Assembly (NCBI RefSeq): GCF_000427465.1
Contig: NZ_ATYB01000008.1
Location: forward strand, 1,460,329 to 1,524,328
Direction: 5' to 3'
Source of the DNA: Sinorhizobium arboris LMG 14919
GTDB taxonomy: Bacteria; Pseudomonadota; Alphaproteobacteria; Rhizobiales; Rhizobiaceae
Length of the DNA stretch: 64,000 bases
Of the stretch, positions 37,010-45,640 are shown one piece after another. Each line of letters starts with the position of its first letter. Position 1 is the stretch's first letter. The position numbers and the translations under genes were made by a program. Under the pieces are notes generated by a model. The model ran no database searches. It had not been told where the DNA came from and was given only the letters and a program-made list of their open reading frames with translations.

Positions 37010-37104
37010 TCTGGAGCGTTTGACTGTTTCATTGAAACAGTGAAACGCCTTCGAAACGATGCGCCTCCGCACGGAAGACCTTACGCAGGTTCTCTGGAAG
37101 TGCC

Positions 37105-37434
37105 CTAGAGGGCGCCGTCGTCAAGCGATTGCTCGATCTCCTCGAGACGCGCCGTCAAACGCTTGATCTCGTGCCGCTTCTCGGCGACCACGTCTCTCGC
37201 CGTCTCGAGCCTGTCCGGCACCGTACCGACGGCCGTGTGGGTCTCGGTCGCGATCGTATCGATTTCGGCCTGAAGCCGAGCGATCCGCTCGCGCAGTTCG
37301 CCGAGTTGGTTTCCGATCCCCGGTGCGCTCTTCCGACCTCCCTCCCATGCATCGATCGGCTCGTCGACGCTCGGTGGATCCAGCGGACGCGCGTCAACCG
37401 CCGGGCGCGGTTCTCCAAGCTTGTTCGTGTTCAT
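37105..37434 (-). CDS. Small coiled-coil hypothetical protein
   Basis: A 109-residue protein. After a Pro-rich start, residues 44-105 form a long heptad-type coiled coil (LGELRERIARLQAEIDTIAT; EKRHEIKRLTARLEEIEQSL). No family recognised. ATG 37434 is preceded by GGGAGG. A GGAAC-N18-TT element lies 25 bp upstream; the next gene is divergent and has its own element. Confidence 0.65.
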   Translation of the reverse strand: MNTNKLGEPRPAVDARPLDPPSVDEPIDAWEGGRKSAPGIGNQLGELRERIARLQAEIDTIATETHTAVGTVPDRLETARDVVAEKRHEIKRLTARLEEIEQSLDDGAL

Positions 37435-37458
37435 GGCTTACCTCCCGTAAGCGTCATC

Positions 37459-37483
37459 AACTCCGGACCGCGGCCGATGTTCC
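37459..37483 (-). promoter_or_regulatory. GGAAC-N18-TT promoter element
   Basis: Minus strand: GGAAC (37483-37479), N18, TT (37460-37459) in a GAGTTGA context. It faces the coiled-coil protein gene. Confidence 0.6.
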
Positions 37484-37522
37484 GCCAGAGTTCTTCTATT
37501 CACGTATTTGAGGGAGCTACAT

Positions 37523-37547
37523 GGAACTTCCCGCGACGGCCGTCGTT
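37523..37547 (+). promoter_or_regulatory. GGAAC-N18-TT promoter element
   Basis: GGAAC at 37523-37527, N18, TTT from 37546 in a TCGTTTC context. The start codon of the next gene is only 26 bases further on, so the leader would be very short. Confidence 0.6.
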
Positions 37548-37572
37548 TCCTTCCCGCCAGTGGGAGGATTTC

Positions 37573-37788
37573 ATGCATTCCGAAGAATACCTTGAGCTTC
37601 ACTACGATCTGTTGAGCCACAGGGCGCTCCTGTCGTGTGGCCGCAGGGCGTATGTGCTGCCGGACATCTACGAGACCAAGGAAATGGCGCAGGCAGCGGC
37701 CCAGAAGTTCGCCTGGGAGACGCTCGGCCTGAAGGAGCGGACAGCGGGGGCCCGGACGGCCGCCGATCTGCCCGTATGGCTGCGCTGA
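37573..37788 (+). CDS. Small hypothetical protein
   Basis: A 71-residue protein (MHSEEYLELHYDLLSHRALL, YVLPDIYETKEMAQAAAQKF). Soluble, helical, no family recognised. ATG 37573 follows GGGAGG. It has its own EcfG-type element and is divergent from the coiled-coil protein. Confidence 0.65.
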   Translation: MHSEEYLELHYDLLSHRALLSCGRRAYVLPDIYETKEMAQAAAQKFAWETLGLKERTAGARTAADLPVWLR

Positions 37789-37824
37789 CGCCTGCGACGA
37801 TTTCGGCCGCTTCCGGTGGAGCTG

Positions 37825-38352
37825 TCATTCGTCAGGCCCGCGCTTCGCATGGGACGCGGGTTGCCAGACCGTGACGGCAGGCCCCTCCGCGCCGAGGACG
37901 GGATCGAAGCGCGGCAGCGGTACCGAGTCGATCGCTTTGCGGTGATCGGCGGTCGCGGGGCTGCTCTGAATGTCGGCGTCCTGACCCGGCGGATAGCCGC
38001 CGACGACCAGAAAATCGCCGCTCGCCTCCTTCCGGCGGTGACCGGTCCCGGCCGGAAGGAGAATGACGTCGCCTGCTGCGACCTCGATCTCCTGACCGTC
38101 CGGCCCGCCGATCAGAAGTCGCGCCCGGCCCTCGGCAATCCCCAAAACCTCATGCGCGCCGCAATGGTAATGGTGATGGGCAAAAACGCCATCGCGCCAG
38201 AGGCCACGCCAACCGTTCGCGCGGAAACGTTCCTCGATCCGTGCCGCCGTATCACCGGTGACGTCGATCGCTTGACGATAGACGAGAACCGGCAGGCGCG
38301 GGTTGTTCGGTACGCCGCCGCTTTCGGCGAACATGAGCTCTTCGATCTTCAT
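37825..38352 (-). CDS. Cupin-domain protein
   Basis: A 175-residue single-domain cupin. Motif 1 reads HHHYHCGAHEVLGIAEGRARL and motif 2 VAAGDVILLPAGTGHRRKE; His, His, Glu and His are present to bind a metal. The family (YjlB-like) is of unknown function. ATG 38352 follows GAGGAGAAAAC. No EcfG-type promoter faces it; the one at 38393 faces the other way. Confidence 0.85.
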   Translation of the reverse strand: MKIEELMFAESGGVPNNPRLPVLVYRQAIDVTGDTAARIEERFRANGWRGLWRDGVFAHHHYHCGAHEVLGIAEGRARLLIGGPDGQEIEVAAGDVILLPAGTGHRRKEASGDFLVVGGYPPGQDADIQSSPATADHRKAIDSVPLPRFDPVLGAEGPAVTVWQPASHAKRGPDE

Positions 38353-38392
38353 CGTTTTCTCCTCGGCAGGTGTTCTGTTTGGCCGCCGAATC

Positions 38393-38417
38393 GGAACGAA
38401 TTCCGCTGCCGTATGTT
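38393..38417 (+). promoter_or_regulatory. GGAAC-N18-TT promoter element
   Basis: GGAAC at 38393-38397, N18, TTT from 38416 in a ATGTTTC context. The downstream gene is DUF3175 at 38601; the 180-base leader would contain both copies of the 45-bp palindromic repeat. Confidence 0.5.
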
Positions 38418-38447
38418 TCCTCCCACAGTGCCGATTCAGGAAGTGGA

Positions 38448-38556
38448 GCAATTCCAGGAAAAGTGCGCAGCGGTTTTCCGTCCGGAATTGCGGCAGACAA
38501 AAAGGGCCAGCGCAATTCCAGGAAAAGTGCGCAGCGGTTTTCCGTTCGGAATTGCG
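38448..38556. repeat. Two copies of a 45-bp palindromic repeat
   Basis: Copies at 38448-38492 and 38512-38556, differing at one base. Each begins GCAATTCC and ends GGAATTGCG, with an inner GGAAAA...TTTTCC pair around AGTGCGCAGCG. The 19 bp between them are unique. This element is common between rhizobial genes; a partial copy appears at 34865-34888. It lies in the leader of the DUF3175 gene. Confidence 0.75.
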
Positions 38557-38600
38557 GAGATGCTCTAGGTCGCAGCCTTTCTGCGGACATGGGAGCAAGG

Positions 38601-38900
38601 ATGATGGGCAAAAAGCACAAGAACAAAAAGAAATGGTCGCAGGAGGTGACCGAACACAGCGATGCGCTGGACCTCGAGCCTGGAATCTTCAAGTCCGAGA
38701 AACCCGAGGAGATTGCGCAGTCGTTGAAGCAGTCGGCAGAGAAGAGCGATCGCCGCAAGTCAAATCCGTTCCGCTCTGCCATGTCGATGCTGACGTTTTA
38801 TATCAACCGGGCGGGCGGTGGTTTGAGCCGCAGCCAGAGGGACGTGCTCGAAAGGGCGAAGAACGAGCTCAGAAAAGACTTCGGCCGCGAACCAAAATGA
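38601..38900 (+). CDS. DUF3175 domain protein
   Basis: A 99-residue basic protein with the DUF3175 pattern: KKWSQEVTEHSDALDLEPGI, EEIAQSLKQSAEKSDRRKSN and AMSMLTFYINRAGGGLSRSQ. Function unknown. GGAGCAAGG precedes ATG 38601 (ATG 38604 also possible). The GST gene follows after 24 bp and may be co-transcribed. Confidence 0.85.
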   Translation: MMGKKHKNKKKWSQEVTEHSDALDLEPGIFKSEKPEEIAQSLKQSAEKSDRRKSNPFRSAMSMLTFYINRAGGGLSRSQRDVLERAKNELRKDFGREPK

Positions 38901-38924
38901 ATGCCGACAAAGAAGGGGGCCATC

Positions 38925-39647
38925 ATGCCATACAAGCTCTATTACTGGGATAGTATTCCCGGGCGCGGCGAATTCGTGCGGCTCGCGCTCGAGGAGGCCG
39001 GCGCGGATTACATCGACATCGCCCGCGAGCCAGGGGGCACGAATGAAATGCTGAAGCTGATGAAGGAGCCCGGCGGCGCCGCTGCTCCCTTCGCTCCCCC
39101 GTTCCTCGTCGACGGCAGCCTCGTCATATCTCACGTCGCCAACATCCTTTTCTACCTCGGGCCGAGGCTCGGCCTTGCGCCCGAGGACGAGGGACTTCGC
39201 ACCGTTGCCAACGGCCTGCAGCTGACGATCACCGATTTTGTCGCGGAGATTCACGATACGTATCATCCCATCGCCGTGTCGCTTTATTACGAGGACCAGA
39301 AGCCGGAAGCGCTGAGGCGGTCGGCCGATTTCCTCTCCGAGCGCCTGCCGGTGTTCCTCGGCTATTTCGAACGCGTGCTCGCGCAGAATTCGAGTAGCCA
39401 ACGGTACATGGTCGGCGATCGGCTGAGTTATGTGGACCTCTCGCTGTTTCAAGTGATCGAAGGTTTGCGCTACGCCTTTCCCAGGGCCATGGAGGCCTAC
39501 GAAGCAAATATTCCCGGCCTGGTCGCCTTGCACGATGCCGTTCGCGCACTGCCAAGAATTCGCCGCTATCTCGCGTCGCAGCGGCGGCTTGCCTTCAATG
39601 AAGCCTGCGTCTTCCGCCACTACCCGGAACTCGACCGGCAGTCCTGA
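38925..39647 (+). CDS. Glutathione S-transferase family protein
   Basis: A 240-residue GST: an N-terminal thioredoxin-like domain (YKLYYWDSIPGRGEFVRLAL, Tyr in the glutathione site; FLVDGSLVISHVANILFYLG) and a helical C-terminal domain (YMVGDRLSYVDLSLFQVIEG). Conjugates glutathione to electrophiles or acts as peroxidase. Start ATG 38925 follows AAGGGGG. Likely in the DUF3175 operon and thus possibly stress-induced. Confidence 0.92.
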   Translation: MPYKLYYWDSIPGRGEFVRLALEEAGADYIDIAREPGGTNEMLKLMKEPGGAAAPFAPPFLVDGSLVISHVANILFYLGPRLGLAPEDEGLRTVANGLQLTITDFVAEIHDTYHPIAVSLYYEDQKPEALRRSADFLSERLPVFLGYFERVLAQNSSSQRYMVGDRLSYVDLSLFQVIEGLRYAFPRAMEAYEANIPGLVALHDAVRALPRIRRYLASQRRLAFNEACVFRHYPELDRQS

Positions 39648-39650
39648 CGA

Positions 39651-40295
39651 TCAATCGATTCGAGCCGCCACCTTGGCGAGATCGTTGACGAAACGGGCGC
39701 GCTCCGCTTCGGGGTCGGCTCTGCCGCGGATTCTCAGGAGATAGGAGGGATGGATGGTTACGAGCACCGAGAAGCCTCCGGGCGCTGCCAGAAGCTCGCC
39801 CCGGTTTTTCGTGACGCCAACACCCCGCCCGAGCAGGGACATCAGCGCCGTGGCCCCCAGCGCGACGACGATCTCGGGGCGGAGTTCTTCGAGTTCCGCG
39901 CCGAGCCACCAGGCGCAAGCCTGGATCTCCCCGGCATTCGGCCGCGAATGCAGCCGGCGCTTGCCGCGCTGTTCGAATTTGAAGTGCTTGACGGCATTGG
40001 TCAAATAGCAGTCCAATCGGTCGATGCCGGCTTCGTGCAGGCATTCGTCGAGGATACGCCCCGCAGGCCCAACGAAGGGGCGCCCGGCAAGGTCCTCCCG
40101 ATCACCCGGCTGTTCGCCGACGAGCACGACACGGGCGTCGACCGGGCCCTCGCCGAAGACCAGTTGCGTTGCGTTCTTGTAGAGGTCGCAGCGTTCGCAA
40201 CCCTCGGCGCGCTGCCGCAGAGAGGCAATCGTCGGTGCCTCGGCGTGTTCGCCCGCAAGAGCCGGGCCGAGTTGCGCGGGTTGTTTCTGCATCAT
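39651..40295 (-). CDS. udgX: UdgX-family uracil-DNA-binding glycosylase
   Basis: A 214-residue protein of the family 4/5-like uracil-DNA glycosylase superfamily. It has the Fe-S-type CERC near residues 33-36, motif A GEQPGD (60-65) and the HPSYLLR motif. The loop KRRLHSRP (residues 112-119) matches the UdgX signature; its histidine, H116 here, is known in mycobacterial UdgX to bond covalently to the uracil site in DNA. ATG 40295 (or 40292). A GGAAC-N18-TT element lies 49 bp upstream. Its end is 3 bp from the convergent GST gene. Confidence 0.9.
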   Translation of the reverse strand: MMQKQPAQLGPALAGEHAEAPTIASLRQRAEGCERCDLYKNATQLVFGEGPVDARVVLVGEQPGDREDLAGRPFVGPAGRILDECLHEAGIDRLDCYLTNAVKHFKFEQRGKRRLHSRPNAGEIQACAWWLGAELEELRPEIVVALGATALMSLLGRGVGVTKNRGELLAAPGGFSVLVTIHPSYLLRIRGRADPEAERARFVNDLAKVAARID

Positions 40296-40343
40296 TCGTC
40301 GAAGATCTTTCCTCACTCCGTGTACTTGCTGCCGCCGACATCT

Positions 40344-40368
40344 AACCGTTCGGCACAATGCATGTTCC
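40344..40368 (-). promoter_or_regulatory. GGAAC-N18-TT promoter element before udgX
   Basis: Minus strand: GGAAC (40368-40364), N18, TT (40345-40344) in a CGGTTAGA context. It overlaps the region just before the treZ stop codon. Confidence 0.6.
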
Positions 40369-40381
40369 GTCCGCGAGCACT

Positions 40382-42187
40382 TCACCGTGCAATCGCGACG
40401 AGGATAGCCGGGCCGGCCAGTTCGCTGCCGTTAGCTGCCCCGCCGCCGGACGTCTCGCTCATAAAGATGGGCTGACCGCGGATTGCGGGAATGGGGTGCG
40501 TCTCCTGCGAAAGGTTGACGCGCAATTCCAGGCAGGCCTCCTCGAACTGCCAGTCGACGGCGACGGTCCCGTCCTCTGTCTCGAATGCCCGGCATTCCGG
40601 GACGGCGGTGGCGGTAATGAGCGGCACGATGTGCCGTTGCCGGATCTCTGCGAGTTCGCGCATAAGGGCAAGATGCCGCTCGCCGGCCGGGCTTGCCGCG
40701 CGGCTCCAGCGCAGCTTCGAGCCGGCAAAGACCTCCGGATCGAGCGGGTCGGGCAGGTCGTCGACGGTCTTGTCCTGCGGAATGCCTCCAAAATTTTCGG
40801 CCTCGTCCCGCCGTCCGAGCCGAATTGCCTCGGCGATTTTCCCCTGATAGTCCGAGAAGAAACAGAAGGGCTGCGTCTCGCCGTACTCCTCACCCATGAA
40901 GAGGAGCGGTATTTGCGGCGCGAGCATGTGCATGGCTGTGAGCACCCGTAGGCTGTCCTCCTTCACGAGCGAGGCAAGCCGCTCGCCGAAGGCGCGGTTG
41001 CCGATCTGGTCGTGGTTCTGGAGGAAATTCACCCGGCCTTGCGGTGGTACGCGGGCGCGGCTCCCTTCAGGGGAGAAATTATCCTCCTTTGCGGACACGG
41101 CAAAGCCTTCGGACAGCGCGTTGCGGATCTTGCCCCAGGAGTCGTCGGTGAAGGGACGATAGTGGCCCTTGGTTTCGCCGGTCACCACGACATGCAGAGC
41201 GTTGTGGAGGTCGTCGTTCCATGCCGCGTCGAAGAGCATGCGCGCGCCGCTCGCGTCACGCTGCAGAAGGCTTCTGCGGCGGTACGCGTCTTCCACCACC
41301 AGATGAATCCGGCGGTCGGCGAATGTTTCCCGTACTTCGCGCTCCAGCGCGACCAGAAAATGCGGCTTGCTCGTATCACGGATCTGTTCGGTCGCATCGA
41401 GGCGCAATCCGTCGAAACGGAAATCGCCGAGCCAGTAGAGCGCGTTCTCGATGAAATACCGCCGGACGGCTTCCTCTTCGAAGGCGATCGACGCGCCCCA
41501 GGGTGTCGGGCGGTCTTTGTTGAAGAAGCGACTCGCATATCGGGAAAGATAATTTCCCTCCGGCCCGAAGTGGTTATAGACCACGTCCAGCAGGACCGTC
41601 AGACCGAGCGAATGGGCCGCATCGACAAGCGCCTTCAGGTCATCCGGCTTCCCGTAGGCATTGTGCGGCGCATAGTGCAGCACGCCGTCGTAGCCCCAGC
41701 CCCGCGCGCCGGGGAATTGCGCGACGGGCATGATCTCGATCGCGGTGATCCCGGCCCCTGCCAGATGCGGCAAGCGCTCGATTGCGGCGCGAAATGTGCC
41801 CTCCCGCGTGAAGCAGCCGATATGCAGCTCCGAAATGACCGCCTCTTCCCAGGGCCTGCCGCGCCAGGAGGAGGTCTGCCATCGATATGACGCCTGATCG
41901 ACGAGGATCGAGGGGCCCGAGGCGTCACGCTCCTGGGCCGACGAGGCGGGATCGGCCACCTCGGTTCCATCGGCAAGCCGGAAGCAATAGCTCTCGCCCG
42001 CTTTCGCCTCGAGCGCGATTTCGAACCAGCCTTCATCGAGCGGCCGCATCTCATGCGCGGTTCCGCTGAGGACGAGGTCGACGCTCCGCTCGTCGGGAGC
42101 CCACAACCGGAAGCGGCAGATATCGCCGTCGATGAAATTCGCGCCCCAACTCTCTCTGAAACACGTACGCGTCGAACCTGCTCGCAT
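40382..42187 (-). CDS. treZ: Malto-oligosyltrehalose trehalohydrolase
   Basis: A 601-residue GH13 enzyme of the usual TreZ length. It releases trehalose from maltooligosyltrehalose made by TreY, which is not in this window. An N-terminal CBM48-like domain (RFRLWAPDERSVDLVL) is followed by the barrel motifs LLDVVYNHFGPEG, FDGLRLDATEQI (nucleophile Asp), LVVEDAY (acid Glu) and NFLQNHDQIGN. ATG 42187 follows GAGGGACA; the frame continues upstream without a good start. It is divergent from glgX and shares with it a palindromic GGAAC-type element. Confidence 0.94.
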   Translation of the reverse strand: MRAGSTRTCFRESWGANFIDGDICRFRLWAPDERSVDLVLSGTAHEMRPLDEGWFEIALEAKAGESYCFRLADGTEVADPASSAQERDASGPSILVDQASYRWQTSSWRGRPWEEAVISELHIGCFTREGTFRAAIERLPHLAGAGITAIEIMPVAQFPGARGWGYDGVLHYAPHNAYGKPDDLKALVDAAHSLGLTVLLDVVYNHFGPEGNYLSRYASRFFNKDRPTPWGASIAFEEEAVRRYFIENALYWLGDFRFDGLRLDATEQIRDTSKPHFLVALEREVRETFADRRIHLVVEDAYRRRSLLQRDASGARMLFDAAWNDDLHNALHVVVTGETKGHYRPFTDDSWGKIRNALSEGFAVSAKEDNFSPEGSRARVPPQGRVNFLQNHDQIGNRAFGERLASLVKEDSLRVLTAMHMLAPQIPLLFMGEEYGETQPFCFFSDYQGKIAEAIRLGRRDEAENFGGIPQDKTVDDLPDPLDPEVFAGSKLRWSRAASPAGERHLALMRELAEIRQRHIVPLITATAVPECRAFETEDGTVAVDWQFEEACLELRVNLSQETHPIPAIRGQPIFMSETSGGGAANGSELAGPAILVAIAR

Positions 42188-42214
42188 CGGATATGTCCCT
42201 CGGCTGAAAGGCGA

Positions 42215-42241
42215 GGAACTGGCGCGGGGCGGGAAAGTTCC
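42215..42241. promoter_or_regulatory. Bidirectional palindromic GGAAC-N18-TT promoter for treZ and glgX
   Basis: The 27-bp element begins GGAACT and ends AGTTCC. On the plus strand GGAAC (42215-42219) is followed after 18 bases by TT (42238-42239), toward glgX. On the minus strand GGAAC (42241-42237) is followed after 18 bases by TT (42218-42217), toward treZ. Each -35 supplies the opposite strand's -10. The two polymerases could not bind at once. Confidence 0.6.
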
Positions 42242-42329
42242 CCGGGGCACCTGCGTCACAAGAGGAACAAATGCCTGCCCGTTGCGTTGCATCAAAGCTG
42301 CTGGGCAAGGCGGTAGAGGGCGCGACTGA

Positions 42330-44426
42330 ATGACTCTGGCTTTTTCCGAACTCGATTTCATGAAACCCGAACTCGGGGCAGAATACACCGGGCAGGGGAC
42401 GCATTTCGCCGTCTTCTCGGCTCATGCGGAAAAGATCGAGCTTTGTCTGTTTTCCGAAGACGGGCGAGACGAAACAGCGCGCATGCCGCTGCCGAAACGC
42501 GAGGGCGATATCTGGTCGGGTTACATCGAGGGTATCGGCCCCGGCACGCTCTACGGCTATCGCGCCCACGGACCTTACGATCCGCACAATGGCCACCGTT
42601 TCAATCCGAACAAGCTGCTGCTCGATCCCTACGCCAAGCTGGTCGCGGGCGAACTCATCTGGGACGATGCGCTCTTCGGGTACACGATCGGCAGCGCTGA
42701 GGGCGATCTTTCCTTCGACGAGCGCGACAGTGCCCCCTTCATGGTGAAGGGCGTCGTTCAGGACCCTACTTTCGATTGGGCGGGCGAAGAAGCGATCCGC
42801 CGTCCCTGGACGGAAACAATCATCTACGAAGCGCATGTCCGCGGCATGACCATGACACATCCCGGCGTGCCGGACGAGTTGCGCGGCACATTCCTTGGCA
42901 TGGCAAGCGATCCGATCATCGAGCACCTTATGAAGCTCGGCGTTTCTGCGATCGAACTGTTGCCCGTCCAATATTTCCTCGACGACCGCTACCTGGTGGA
43001 GCGGAATCTCAGAAACTATTGGGGGTATCAGACGCTCGGTTTCTTCGCGCCCCACAGGCGCTATCTGAAGGGCGACCACATCACCGAATTCAAGACGATG
43101 GTGAAGCGGTTTCATGCCGCCGGCATCGAAGTTCTGATGGATGTGGTCTACAACCATACTGCCGAGGGCTCGGAACGCGGGCCGACCCTGAGCTTCCGCG
43201 GCCTCGACAACTTCAGCTATTACCGCCAGTCGCCGGAGAAGCCGCGCCACACCTACGACACGACCGGCACCGGCAACACGCTCAACGTTGCCCATCCCCT
43301 GGTGTTGCGCATGGTGCTCGACAGCCTGCGCTACTGGGTGGGCGTGATGCACATCGATGGCTTCCGCTTCGACCTCGCAAGCACGCTCGGCCGCGAATAC
43401 ATGGAATTCGATCGCGAAGGCGGCTTCTTCGACGCGATCCGGCAGGATCCTATCCTGGCAGGCGTGAAGCTGATCGCCGAGCCCTGGGACGTCGGCGAGG
43501 GCGGTTATCAGCTCGGCGGTTTTCCGCCGCCGTTTCGCGAGTGGAACGATCAGTTCCGTGACGACGTCCGGCGTTTCTGGAAGGGAGATGCGGGCATGAT
43601 TCCGGTACTTGCCGAGCGCATTGTCGGCTCACCGGTGCAGTTCAGGCACTCGGATCGTGCTGCGACCTCGTCGATCAATCTGGTCAGCGCCCATGACGGC
43701 TTCACCCTGATGGACACGGTCTCCTATGGCGAAAAGCACAACGAAGCGAACGGCGAGGCGAATCGCGACGGCCACTCGGACAATCATTCCGACAACATGG
43801 GCGCCGAAGGCCCGACCGACAACAGGGAGATAGACGAGGCCCGCAGACGGCGGCGAGCGGCCATGCTCGCCACTCTGATGGTCAGCCAGGGCGTGCCGAT
43901 GGTGCTCGGCGGCGACGAGCTGGGCAACAGCCAGCGGGGTAACAACAACGCCTATTGCCAGGATAACGAGATCGGCTGGCTCGACTGGAGCGGAGCGGAT
44001 GATGGCTTTCTGGATTTCTGCCGCAAGCTCTTCGCCTTTCGCAAGGAATGTCCTGTCCTGCGCCAGGAACGGTTCCTCGACGGGAAGCCCGACGAGAGTG
44101 GACGCGTCGAGATCGCCTGGTACAAGGCGGATGGCAGTGCCATGGACGAGGACGCCTGGCACGATGGTGAGCTTCGGCTGATCTGCGCCTATATCTGCCG
44201 TGTAGCGCAGAGCGAGGCTCCGCCAGCCGGCGAGATCGTCCTCGTACTCAATGCCGGCGGAGATTGCGAGATAGTCCTTCCTCACGCGAACGGAACCACG
44301 CGCTGGCTACGCGTGCTCGACACGGCAGCCCAAGATCAATTCGGCACGCGCGCAAGCGTGAGCCGCGAGACCATCCCGGCGCAGAGCGTCGTCGCCTTCA
44401 TTCCGCAGGAGGGGGGCAATGGCTAG
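42330..44426 (+). CDS. glgX: Glycogen debranching enzyme
   Basis: A 698-residue GH13 isoamylase-type enzyme that removes alpha-1,6 branches from glycogen limit dextrins. N-terminal CBM48 (THFAVFSAHAEKIELCLF), then barrel motifs VLMDVVYNHTAEG, GFRFDLAS (nucleophile Asp), LIAEPWD (acid Glu) and LVSAHDGFTLMD. The debranched linear chains can feed TreY/TreZ, consistent with its divergent partner treZ. It overlaps the topoisomerase gene by 8 bases. Confidence 0.95.
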   Translation: MTLAFSELDFMKPELGAEYTGQGTHFAVFSAHAEKIELCLFSEDGRDETARMPLPKREGDIWSGYIEGIGPGTLYGYRAHGPYDPHNGHRFNPNKLLLDPYAKLVAGELIWDDALFGYTIGSAEGDLSFDERDSAPFMVKGVVQDPTFDWAGEEAIRRPWTETIIYEAHVRGMTMTHPGVPDELRGTFLGMASDPIIEHLMKLGVSAIELLPVQYFLDDRYLVERNLRNYWGYQTLGFFAPHRRYLKGDHITEFKTMVKRFHAAGIEVLMDVVYNHTAEGSERGPTLSFRGLDNFSYYRQSPEKPRHTYDTTGTGNTLNVAHPLVLRMVLDSLRYWVGVMHIDGFRFDLASTLGREYMEFDREGGFFDAIRQDPILAGVKLIAEPWDVGEGGYQLGGFPPPFREWNDQFRDDVRRFWKGDAGMIPVLAERIVGSPVQFRHSDRAATSSINLVSAHDGFTLMDTVSYGEKHNEANGEANRDGHSDNHSDNMGAEGPTDNREIDEARRRRRAAMLATLMVSQGVPMVLGGDELGNSQRGNNNAYCQDNEIGWLDWSGADDGFLDFCRKLFAFRKECPVLRQERFLDGKPDESGRVEIAWYKADGSAMDEDAWHDGELRLICAYICRVAQSEAPPAGEIVLVLNAGGDCEIVLPHANGTTRWLRVLDTAAQDQFGTRASVSRETIPAQSVVAFIPQEGGNG

Positions 44427-45567
44427 AGCTACGTCGGTCGACGTGCTCGAATGTCCGCCTGCCGCGACCGCGAACGGTCTGTGGAATCCGTCGGACGCCG
44501 GCTTTTCATCGGAGCTAACGGGCCTCGTCTATGTCAGCGACAGCGAGCCGGGCATTCGGCGGCAAAGGCGCGGCCAGGGCTTCGTCTATCGCATGCCGGA
44601 CGGCTCAACGGTCACCGATCCGTCGGTCAAGAGCCGTATAGCGTCGCTAGGCCTTCCACCCGCCTATGAGAACGTCTGGATCTGCCTGGACGAGCGCGGT
44701 CATCTTCAGGCCACGGGTTACGATGCGCGCGGCCGAAAACAATATCGGTATCACAGCGAATGGCAGGCTCTCAGGAGCGCCGACAAGTTCGCGCAACTGG
44801 TGGAATTCGGCAAGGCGTTGCCGAAGATACGCCGTACCGTACGGCGCCATATGCAGGGCGACGTGGAGAACATGCAAACCGTGCTCGCGGCGCTCGTGGC
44901 ATTGCTGGACGAAGCCCATCTGCGTACTGGCAACCAGGCCTATGTGCAGGCCAACGGAAGCTATGGGGCGACGACCCTTCTGAAACGTCACCTCAGACTG
45001 GGGGATGGCTTCATAGAGCTTAAATTCACCGGAAAAGGCGGCAAGCGCGTTCAGCGACGACTCCGCCGTCCCAAGTTGCAGCGGCTGCTCGAAGAGATCG
45101 CCGACCTGCCGGGCAGACAGCTTTTCGTCTGGAAGGATGAAAACGACGCGCTGCGGCCGGTCGATTCCGGCCGGCTCAACCGGTATCTCACGGATATCGC
45201 CGGCACAGCCATTTCGGCAAAGACGTTCCGGACCTGGGCCGGCACACTGGCGGCGTTCACGGTGGCACGGACCTCGATCGAAAAGGGCGAATGGCCGACG
45301 ATCAAACAGATGAGCGAAGCTGCTGCATCCGTTCTTCACAACACGCCCGCCATCAGCCGGAGCAGCTATATTCATCCGGATGTGCTGGCCCTTGCCGATA
45401 AATCGGCCACGATCTCCGCACGTCAGCTTCAGGCGCGGGGGCGGGCGGACAGCGAATTGCGCCTGGAGGAGCAGCGCCTGCTGAGCTTTCTTGCGCGCGC
45501 GGCGCGCCGGAAGGAAAGGCCGCCGGCCGGGCCGACTGTTGGAGTCAGCGTTTCCCGCTCACACTAG
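44419..45567 (+). CDS. DNA topoisomerase IB (poxvirus-like)
   Basis: A 382-residue bacterial type IB topoisomerase, which relaxes supercoils through a 3'-phosphotyrosine. Catalytic residues appear as R169 (LRTGN), K205-region (TGKGGKRV), R271 (FRTWAG) and the nucleophile Y317 (SRSSYIHP). The N-terminal domain (RQRRGQGFVYRMPDGS, SLGLPPAYENVWICL) is typical. Its ATG lies inside the end of glgX, so it is probably translated from the same mRNA and would be stress-induced with it. The C-terminus is Arg-rich. Confidence 0.93.
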   Translation: MARATSVDVLECPPAATANGLWNPSDAGFSSELTGLVYVSDSEPGIRRQRRGQGFVYRMPDGSTVTDPSVKSRIASLGLPPAYENVWICLDERGHLQATGYDARGRKQYRYHSEWQALRSADKFAQLVEFGKALPKIRRTVRRHMQGDVENMQTVLAALVALLDEAHLRTGNQAYVQANGSYGATTLLKRHLRLGDGFIELKFTGKGGKRVQRRLRRPKLQRLLEEIADLPGRQLFVWKDENDALRPVDSGRLNRYLTDIAGTAISAKTFRTWAGTLAAFTVARTSIEKGEWPTIKQMSEAAASVLHNTPAISRSSYIHPDVLALADKSATISARQLQARGRADSELRLEEQRLLSFLARAARRKERPPAGPTVGVSVSRSH

Positions 45568-45640
45568 ACGAAGGCCAAGCCTTGCGTCTCCCGTTGAAGG
45601 ACGCCGCGCAAGCCTTTGCGCGAGCGTCCCGTTCGCGGGC

